64,000 nt of DNA from the NCBI GenBank assembly GCA_037974335.1, contig CM075724.1:71976850-72040849 (forward strand), read 5' to 3'. The notes beneath the pieces are model-generated. The model did not search any database, was not told the DNA's origin, and was given only the letters and a program-made list of their open reading frames with translations. Each line of letters opens with the position of its first letter. The first letter of the stretch is position 1. The stretch comes from Prionace glauca (taxonomy: Eukaryota; Chordata; Chondrichthyes; Carcharhiniformes; Carcharhinidae). The translations under genes and the position numbers were made by a program. This document shows positions 31,994 to 39,865 of the stretch, piece by piece.

Positions 31994-32265
31994 GAATTGA
32001 CTTTATATATGGTTTAGAAGGAGAGTGTGAGTGTGTAAGAATTAGGGTGTATGTACATGTGTGAGGATGAGTGTGTGCATGACAATCAGATTGTGTTCGC
32101 TTGTGAGAGGAGGAGTGTTTGTTTACTAGGAACTGTATGTTGTTAGGATCAATGTCGCAGTATCTATCCCAGTTTCCTTGGTTAAAAGCCTTGTTACAAT
32201 TTATATTTTCTAACTGCTTTGCTGCAATGTCTGTCGTATTTTATGGTATTAGATCGGTGAGATGT
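31800..32265 (+). repeat. Direct duplication, about 110 bp, 355 bp apart, spanning a GT array
   Basis: AATATTTACCCCAATTTC (31,804) and AGTATCTATCCCAGTTTCC (32,158) begin two similar stretches that both reach GCAATGTCTGT (31,870 and 32,225) and then GT-rich DNA. A unit of antisense CR1-like text plus GT repeat was duplicated. Confidence 0.6.
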
Positions 32266-32765
32266 TACTGCGTGTTTTTCTCTGTGAGGATGAGTGTATT
32301 CATGTGCGCAGATGAGTCTATGTGTGTGCCTGTGTATTTCTGTGTGTGCATGGATTTGTGTATATGTGCGGCATACAATGAGAGTTCGAATGTGTGTGTC
32401 ATTGTGTATCAGCATGCATGAGGGTCCGTGTGAGAGAAAACGAGTGTTTGTTTACTTGGATGAGTGCGTGTTAGGATGAATCTGTGCGTTTTAAATGAGT
32501 ATGTCTGAGGTTGAGTGTCATTTTGTACAAGTGGGTGTGTACGTACGTTGACAATAGGTTGAGTGAATGTGTGGGCATGGGTTTCTGAGGACATGAGTGC
32601 TGGTATATGTCTGAGGTTGATTGTGTGATCACAAATCTGTATGTGTGTGTTTGTCTGTGGTTGCGATGAATGTGTGCATATTATGACGAGTTCGTGTGCA
32701 TTCGTAGGTGTGAGTGATTGAGTGTGTTCTTGTGTGATAAGATGACTGCATGTCTGAGTGCATAT
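31900..32765 (+). repeat. Degenerate GT-rich array
   Basis: A perfect run of TG at 31,958-31,985 is followed by about 750 bp of GTGTGTG-like text with frequent GAGTG units. The frames here only code Cys/Val or His/Thr runs. Resumes around 35,500 on the far side of the LINE C/SINE block. Confidence 0.85.
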
Positions 32766-33077
32766 GTGAACAAAGAACAACACAGCACCGGAAACAGGCC
32801 CTTCGGCCCAATGAGCCCGCGCCGCCGTCCCATTGTCTCAGTGACCTATTCATGATTTTAGTCTACGCCTAATGTGCGAGGATCAGGGAGGTCCAATATA
32901 GGGACAATTTGTTACCCAATCAATCAGCTTAAAAGCACATTTTTGGGATGTGGGAGGAAACCGGAGCACCCGGAGGAAACCCCCACAACCACGGGGAGAA
33001 CGCGCAAACTCCCACGGACACAGGCCCAAATCCATGTGTCCGCACAGCAACAGAGATAGTCTCTGAGCTGTCATGTT
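32766..33077 (-). mobile_element. HE1-like SINE with a third type of tail
   Basis: The body (GATGTGGGAGGAAACCGGAG, GGGGAGAACGCGCAAACTCC) is HE1-like. The 3' end on the minus strand is different: the plus strand reads AACAAAGAACAACACAGCAC, AGGCCCTTCGGCCC, GAGCCCGCGCCGCC. A short copy of this tail alone is at 43,738-43,803. It abuts truncated LINE C. Confidence 0.65.
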
Positions 33078-33078
33078 G

Positions 33079-34046
33079 CCCTCGAGATTATCCATTATCT
33101 TGCCTATAACTGAAGTCAAGCTCACCGGCCTATAGTTCCCTGGGTTATCCCTCTGACCCTTTTTAAACAACGGTACTACATTTGCAATCCGCCAATCCTC
33201 TGGGACCTCACCTGTGTCCAAAGAAGAGACAAAGATTTGCGTCAGAGGCCCAGCAATTTCATCCCTCACCTCCCTTAGCAGCCTGGGATAGATGCCATCA
33301 GGACCCGGAGATTTATCCGTCTTTATACTGTCTAAAAGTCCCAACACCTCTTGCCTCGTGATGACTATTTCCCTCAACGGATCCTCAAACTCCTCAAGCA
33401 CAGCACCAGACATCAGACCCCTCTCCTGCGTGAATACCGACGCAAAGTATTCATTCAAGATCTCCCCCATTTCCCCAGGCTCCAAGCATAGTTCCCCTCC
33501 TCTGTCCCTGAGAGGACCAATGTTCCCTCTAACCATCCTTTTGTTTCTAACATAGGAGTAAAATGCCTTAGGATTTTCCTTAATCCTACCCGCCAAAGCC
33601 ATTTCGTGGCCCCTTTTTGCCTTTCTGATGCCCCTTTTAAGTTCTCTCCTGCATTCTCTGTATTCTTCTAACGCTATCTCTGTCCTCAAATGCCTAGATC
33701 TAGTGTATGCCTCCCTCTTTCTCCTGATCAGGTCCTCAATATCCCTAGTTACCCACGGCTCTCTAATCCTACCCTTCCCATCCTTCCTCTTGACTGGCAC
33801 ATGTCTTTCCTGCAAAGATTTTAGTTTTCCCTTGAGAGACTCCCACATACCCAGTGTCGTCCTACCATTAAACAGCTTTCCCCAGTCCGTATCTTCAAGA
33901 TCCTGCCTAATCCGGTTGTATCTAGCCCTCCCCCAGTTTAACACCCTCTCCTTAGGACAGGCTTCATCTTTATCCATTAATATCTTCAACCAGACAGAGT
34001 TGTGGTCACTGTTAGCCACATGCTCTCCTACTTCAACGTCAACCAC
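33079..34046 (-). CDS. LINE C ORF2 linker and N-terminal RT fragment
   Basis: It begins with EHVANSDHNSVWLKILMD (catalytic His of the endonuclease), then the basic linker AKRGHEMALAGRIKENPKAF, and RT blocks 1-2 (DKSPGPDGIYPR, NVVPLFKKGQRDNPGNYRP). The open frame continues to 32,883, but that end is translated SINE sequence, not LINE. Catalytic RT motifs are missing. Confidence 0.75.
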
Positions 34047-34432
34047 CTGCCAGGCTCATTCCCCAGAACCAAGTCCAGTATAGCCCCCTCTCTGGTCGGG
34101 CTATCCACGTACTGCTCCAGGGATCCTTCCATTACACACTGTACAAATTCCTCCCCGTCAGCACCCTCTGATCTCGGTACCTTCCAATCTACCCCGGGGA
34201 GATTAAAATCTCCCACCACCAAGACCCTATTCTTCCTGCACTTATCTAGAATGTCCCTGCTTATCCCTTCTTCCACAGCCCTTGGGCTGTTGGGCGGTCT
34301 GTAGTACACACCCAACATAGTAACATCTCCCTTCCTATTCCTCAACTCCACCCATAGCGACTCGATTCCTATATCCTCCATACCTCCCGCCCTCTGCACT
34401 GCTATGATGCAATCCTTAACTAACAACGCCAC
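34028..34432 (-). CDS. LINE C ORF2 endonuclease fragment
   Basis: 134 codons: VALLVKDCII, GVYYRPPNSPRAVEEG, VLVVGDFNLPGVDWKVPR and LDLVLGNEPGR. Usual M-G-D-F-N reads V-G-D-F-N. The frame breaks at the end of the endonuclease and continues in the next frame as VANSDHNSVWLK. Part of one dead ORF2. Confidence 0.75.
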   Translation of the reverse strand: MALLVKDCIIAVQRAGGMEDIGIESLWVELRNRKGDVTMLGVYYRPPNSPRAVEEGISRDILDKCRKNRVLVVGDFNLPGVDWKVPRSEGADGEEFVQCVMEGSLEQYVDSPTREGAILDLVLGNEPGRWLTLK

Positions 34433-34806
34433 TCCCCCACCTCTCAGCGACCCACCCCTATCTCGCCTGAAACACTTATACCCAGGAACATTAAACTGCC
34501 AGTCCTGCCCTTCCTTTAATCAAGTCTCAGTCACCGCCACCACTTCCAACTTCCTTTCGAACATTAATGCCTTCAGTTCATCTGTTTTGCCAGTCACACT
34601 CCTAGCATTGAAACGCATGCACCGAAGACCCTCAGAAACAATTCGATCCTTCTTCCTACCCTCCGGGCTTACCCTATCCCCAATCCCAGTTCCATCCACC
34701 TCCTCACCCCCCCTGCATATTAGTATAAACCCTGCCGAAACACTCCAGCTAACCTTCCAGCTAAGATATGCATGCCCTTCCCAGTTAACTGTATCCCATC
34801 CCTCTT

Positions 34807-35286
34807 CTATATTTGCCCCTCTTTCATAAAGACTTCCCAGTGGTCTACGAATCTAAAACCCTCTGCCCTACACCAATCCTTCAACCACGCATTTAGTTGG
34901 ATTATCTCATTATTTCTAGCCCTGCTAGCCCCAGGCACCGGCATCAGCCCAGAGAACGCCACCCTGGAGGCTTTACATTTCAGCCTGGCCCCCAACTCCC
35001 TGAACTGCCTACGTATGTCTCCCCTGCACTTTGTTCCTACATCCTTCTCTTCTACGTGCACTATCACACCAGACTCAGTCCCCCCACCCTTAAAAATTCC
35101 CTCTACCCTTTCTGAAACATCCTGTACCCCTGCTCTAGGGAGGCAGACTACCATCCTGGAGTCCCGCTTTTGCCCACAGAAACGCCTGTCAATCCCGTTG
35201 ACTTTCCCATCCCCTACCACTATCTCACACCCTGCAGACTTCACTTTCTGATCTCCCTCCCTTGCCTTCTCTACCCCAGCTGTCAC
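34807..35286 (-). pseudogene. LINE C ORF1 esterase with altered catalytic site
   Basis: 159 open codons resemble the lineage A esterase: VVGDGKVNGIDRRF, CLPRAGVQDVSERVEG, VIVHVEEKDVGTK, FSGLMPVPGAS and LNAWLKDWCRAEGFRFVDHW. The catalytic Ser of G-D-S is Gly and the G-T-N-D-type block is E-E-K-D, so no esterase activity is expected. A neighbouring frame (35486-35283) carries the upstream acidic part (TLEDMFLVRENEEVMDWD). Confidence 0.7.
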
Positions 35287-35499
35287 CCCACCCTTGATAT
35301 TCCGGGGTAATTCCTCCGGGGCGTTCCAAGTGCCATGACTCCTTTCTTTTTGCTCTTCCTAACTGTAACCCATCCATCTCTCCTCCTAGGTCCTGGTATT
35401 TGCTCAGTGTTGCTGTCCCAATCCATTACTTCCTCATTTTCCCTAACTAAAAACATATCCTCCAGCGTCAGTTCCAGCTGCCTCACCCGGATGAAGCGC

Positions 35500-36000
35500 G
35501 TGCGCGTGTTTATGTAAGCATGTGCCTGAGTACGGGTTTGTATGTGAGGGCGCAGAACTGAGCCCTAACATATGTGTTAGGATGTACCACAGCACAAACC
35601 CAGGTCGCAAATCCCTCCCAGACCATTTGCCCATAACCCACTCTGGACCTGCATTCTGTTGGGAGGCTGGGGGTGTCCTGCCTCGCCTCTGCAGCATCCA
35701 GCAACCTGCTGAGGTTGTCCTCTGTGAATCTTGACGTTGGTCTCTTGGACATCTTTTCCTGCACTGCCTATCTGCCTGTATGGACTTTTTATGGAGTTGC
35801 CCGTTGTTATGGCAGATGTGCTTCTAGCAGTTTGAGAGAGTATGCCAGCAAGTTATATGGAGTTTGCTTGTTAGAAATGAAGGGGAGGCAAATTAACAAT
35901 TGCAGGCATGTTGAAGGGGGGCGAGGCGATGGGGATGAGTATTCTCTGATTGGGGACAGGGGAGAGGGAGGGAGACATCATACAGTGACTGGAGTTAGAG
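35500..36000. other. No assignable gene
   Basis: An 84-codon minus-strand frame (35764-35510) reads KRPTSRFTEDNLSRLLDAAE, faintly like a helix-turn-helix segment, then decays. I cannot name it. The rest is unremarkable, partly continuing the GT-rich repeat. Confidence 0.25.
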
Positions 36001-37620
36001 AGAGATGGGGTCTTATGCAGGACTCCGGACTGTGGGGAGGGGGTTGGGGGAGCAGAGGGCTGATGCCATTCTGACTGTGATCAGTAGAATTGCTGACACT
36101 CTGCAAGCGATCAGCGTAGGGAGGGGGCACTGCCATTCTGCCTGCAGTCTCGAGGAACAGGACGCCATTAGCCTGAGTGGTGGGGGGTGGGGTGGAAAAA
36201 GGTGGTCTGTGAGATTGGGCGCGGGTGGGGGAAGGTCAACGTCCTTGGAAGACAGGGGGATGTATTATTTGGCCCGGGTAGGATGTGGCACGGGAGAACA
36301 TTATTTTATTCTTGTGCAAGCGCATTTGGAGACTCCGATCAGAGCTGCAGGGCATTGGGTGTGTCAAACCCCGCCCACAGGTTTCTGCAACGGGAATCGT
36401 ACTCGCCGGCAATTTTGCTAGTATAGTGCATATTGGTGGGGGCAGGGGGGAAGGTGCGACAAACGGGCCCAATGGACTGATCCGAAATTCTCCTAGTTTC
36501 AAGTCCGCCCCGCACTTTGACAAAAATGGTAAATAGTGTCTTTCCTTTTTCTCATATATTTAGAGAGAATAGCCTGCAATTTTAACATCAATTTGCGAAC
36601 GTTTTCGGATGCGAAAAAGTGGTAAATTAGGGAGTTAGACAATTTGCATGATATGTGCCCATTTTCATGCCAGTTCCCACTTTACTAGGGGATAGAAATC
36701 ATCACGATAAGGATCCCGCCCAAAACGTGCCTGATGTCAACTTAAATATTTTTGCATTCATCTCAATGCAACTAACGAATTTCATGGCCCAATGTAACAG
36801 CCCACCTATCCTTACCATTTGCCCCAGCAGGATTCGTCTGGACAGCATCACGACTTTAAAAGTCGGCTTCTAGCTTTCCAGCAGTGAGGGTTAATGGGGA
36901 GGGCCTACTATCAGATAGCTCACAGAAGGTCATTTCATGGCCGCCATGTTACGATTTGAGTCGGGAGGAGTTGGCAAGTGTTTGGAGCGTTGGGATTTGG
37001 GGGCGGGGCGGGGTTGCTGTTGCTGATCATGGTGTTCGATACCAGGTTTTCAGCACACGCTGGGATCTGACCTGAGGTCTTGGGGATTCTGCTCGGTCCC
37101 AGTACATGGTGCACTGTTGCAGCTGAGGGTATGTCCTGAACACCCTTCGAAGTGGCAGTGCTCAAGCCACAAGCAACACTGTCTGTAGTCACTACTGCAA
37201 TGGTTCTGGATGTATATTACTGGGGGGAGTATGGGGGTGCTGTCCGTTATTGGTAGTGGTCATGGCGGCGGGGGGGGGGGCGGTGGTGGGGGTGCTGCCA
37301 CTCTAACTGCGATTGGTGGTGGGAAGGGCGTTGGGGGATAAGTGGGTGAGTTATGTTGGGGGGAGGCCGGTCCAATGTCTGTGGGGGTCGAGGGAAAGTG
37401 TGCGACCTGGGAGGGATCTTGCAGGGGAGCTACGTCAATTTATATATGTTTTCTGCGTATGGGCAGTTAAAGGCTCCGATTGGAGCTGTGACTTTCGGCA
37501 ACTTAAGCCCCGCCCACAAGTTTCTGCAGCAAGCAACCCAAAAAGCACGTCTGAAACACTCCTAGTTCCACGTTCACCCGGCACTGAGACAAAATGTGCT
37601 AAAATAACGCTCGCAGTCAG
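36000..37620 (+). repeat. GC-rich diverged duplication
   Basis: Two stretches share CCCCGCCCACA(G/A)GTTTCTGCA (36,369 and 37,507), GGCTCCGATTGGAGCTGTG-like text just before, and CTCCTAGTT plus a C/G-rich end just after. Upstream both have a GCCA(T/C)TCTGACTG(T/C)GAT-like piece and G-runs. Probably a duplicated unit of about 300-500 bp, spaced 1.1-1.2 kb. No coding sense found. Confidence 0.55.
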
Positions 37621-37664
37621 GAAAAATCATGTTTGCACTTGATTTCTGTGTTTGTACCTATTTC

Positions 37665-38550
37665 GATTGTCAAGTTTGCTGAACGACACCACCATTACTG
37701 GTCGAATCTCAAACAATGACGAGACAGAGTACAAGAATGCCACAGGGAATCCGATTTAAATGTGCCGATGCAATAATCTCTCCCTCAATGTCAAGAAAAT
37801 GAAGGAGATTGTCATCTACTTCAGGAATCGCAAAGGAGAACATGTCCCTGTCTACATCAAAGGGGATGGAGTAGAAGGTATCGACAGCTTCAGGTTTCTA
37901 GGTGTCCAGATCACCAACAACCTGTCGTTCCCGCACCCCTCCGCCCCACCTCCCCCCCAACCCCATGCTGACACTATAGTTTAAAAAAGCTCAGCAACAC
38001 CTCTACTTTCTTAGAAGACCAAGAAAATTTGGCATGACCGCCAGGACTTTCAGCAACGTCGACAGAAAACAATCTTTCTGGTTATATCACAGCTTGATAT
38101 GGCTTCCAGTCTGGCCAAGACTGCAAGAAACTACAAAATGTAGTTCTGAATGTAGCCTAATCTATCACGCAAACCAACCTCCAATCCATTGACTCTGTCC
38201 ACTCTTCCTGCTGCCTCAGCAAAGCAGCCAGCACAATTAAGGACCCCACACACCCCGGACATTCTCTCCCACCTGCTTCCTTCGGGAAAAAAATACAAAT
38301 ATCTGAGGTCACATAGTAACTGACTCAAGAACAGCTTCTTCCCTGGTGCTGTCAGACCTTTGAATGGACTTACCTTGCGCTAAGTTCACCTTTCTCTATA
38401 CCCTAGCTCTGACTGTAATATTATATTCTGCACTGTCTAATTTCTTTCTCTACGAATGGTAAGTTTTATGTATAGCGCGGAAGAAACAATTCTTTTCACT
38501 GTATGTTGATACAAGTGACAATAATAAGTAAAATCAAATGGAATCAGATC
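37665..38550 (+). mobile_element. L2/Rex1-like LINE 3' part
   Basis: It shows GRISNNDETEYKNA, NNLSLNVKKMKEIVIYF and VEGIDSFRFLGVQITNNLSF of the RT C-terminus, then a long untranslated end finishing ACAAGTGACAATAATAAGTA plus AAATCAAAT. Better preserved than the relic near 26 kb and of the same group. Confidence 0.72.
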
Positions 38551-38695
38551 ACAGCAAGAAATGCGCATTCACATTATAAGAATGCTTGGAGTTCTCGATG
38601 GTTTTGGGAGGTCATTACTTTTTCTGCGATTTGCAAGGGTTTGGAAACCCTGCTATAAACATTTATTCTGTTTTAGTGCTGCCAATGTTTGAATA

Positions 38696-38890
38696 TGACA
38701 CAGGGACCGAGAGAGACACAGGGACTGAGAGAGAGATACAGGGACCGAGAGAGGCACAGGGACCGAGTGAGAGACACAGGGACCGAGAGAAACACAGGGA
38801 CCGACAGAGAGACACAGGGACCGAGAGAGAGACACAGGGACCGAGAGAGTGACAGGGACCGAGAGAGAGACACTGGGACCGAGAGAGGGG
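38696..38890 (+). repeat. Minisatellite, unit about 18-20 bp
   Basis: About ten copies of CACAGGGACCGAGAGAGA with small changes in length (GAGAGAGA or GAGTGAGA). Both strands code low-complexity peptides (DRERHRDR or SLSRSLCL), so the frames across it are not genes. Confidence 0.92.
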
Positions 38891-39076
38891 AAAGGGGCAA
38901 ATCAACAAGTCTAACTATTCCTTCAGATGACAATAAAGTGCTACCATCCAATACTTTTTAAAAAATATTCTGCATGGGAAACGTGGGATATGGAAATATT
39001 CTGGTTGATGCATTGTAGCATGGGGACACTTTTGCAAACATATAGCAAATTTAACAACAGAAGATATAACGCTCAG

Positions 39077-39108
39077 TGTGTGTGTGTATGTGTGTGCGCG
39101 CGCGCGTC
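39077..39108 (+). repeat. TG/CG dinucleotide repeat
   Basis: TGTGTGTGTATGTGTGTGCG followed by CGCGCG, a short potential Z-DNA stretch. Nothing else in the surrounding 38,890-39,225. Confidence 0.85.
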
Positions 39109-39224
39109 TCTGTTTGTGTTTGACGTAGAGGGGGAAATTCAGACAGAACATATTTGGGACTGAACAAAAACATGTGGAGATGGAGGAAAAAGGTTAATGT
39201 CTAAATCACTTCTTTGCTGTAATT

Positions 39225-39350
39225 TGCCAGATCAGAAGATGAGGTGCTGCTGTTCCAGCTTGTACTGATCTTCAATCGAGCATTGCAGCAGGCCGAGGAG
39301 GGTAAGTGTGGCCATTAGACCAAGGTGCTGAGTTGAAATGATAAGCAAAA
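39225..39350 (+). repeat. Unclassified repeat fragment
   Basis: GATGAGGTGCTGCTGTTCCA and AGCATTGCAGCAGGCCGAGG resemble a repeat I recall from shark sequence, class unknown. Sequence 39,350-39,860 holds nothing I recognise. Confidence 0.3.
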
Positions 39351-39865
39351 GGAAGGTAGTGTCAATCATGGGCGAACGTGTTCCATGCCGTTCGTAAAAT
39401 CGGTAAAACGTATGCGTTTATCCTACTCAATGTTGAGGACATGGCACTGGGAACAGAGAGTATATTAAACCAAAGTGAAGGAGATGCAAATGAAACTCTA
39501 ATTAAGCGGAAAATAATGCTGGGTCTTGAATCGTGAGGATGGATGAGGGAAAAGGGCTGGTGCCACTTATTGTGCGATTGCACTCTAGGGTGAGCATGGA
39601 AATATTTTTGTAAACACCAATCTGAATACACCAATGAATTGAACCAAATCAAATCAGTGAAACAACCATGGAGTTGACTTTTAGGTCTCCTCTGAAATGG
39701 TCAAGCACTTCACATCCAATCAATAGCAGGGCAATAAATGTTAGCCCAGCCACATGTGAGTACGAATTTAAAATAATGTAAGGTATTAACATCACCGCCT
39801 CCGTCCACCCGCCCCGAAATGTTTGTTCTATTAGAGTTAAATTAATCGCCTCAATCTAAGTTTCA

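Larger units (their letters stand above)
33078..35500 (-). mobile_element. CR1-clade LINE (lineage C), ORF1 and most of ORF2, 3' part missing
   Basis: On the minus strand: ORF1 remains (35486-34807), endonuclease (34432-34028), and linker plus N-terminal RT (34046 to about 33,080, with KSPGPDGIYPRLLREV and GNYRPVSLTSVIGKIMDN). The frame then runs into SINE-like DNA. The RT active site and 3' tail of this LINE are absent. A short lineage-C-like tail (AACAAAGAACAACACAGCAC) does appear at 32,770 beyond the SINE. Both ends lie in GT-rich repeat DNA. Confidence 0.82.

Noticed and set aside
35510-35764. 84-codon minus-strand frame with RFTEDNLSRLLDAAE
   Set aside because: Faint helix-turn-helix or Myb-like look only; too short and unsupported to call a transposase or host exon.
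38696-38890. Possible CRISPR array from regular short repeats
   Set aside because: Units are adjacent with no unique spacers and the context is vertebrate.
38586-38961. Open frames on both strands coding DRERHRDR or LSRSLCLS repeats
   Set aside because: They are translations of the GACCGAGAGA minisatellite with no conserved domain.
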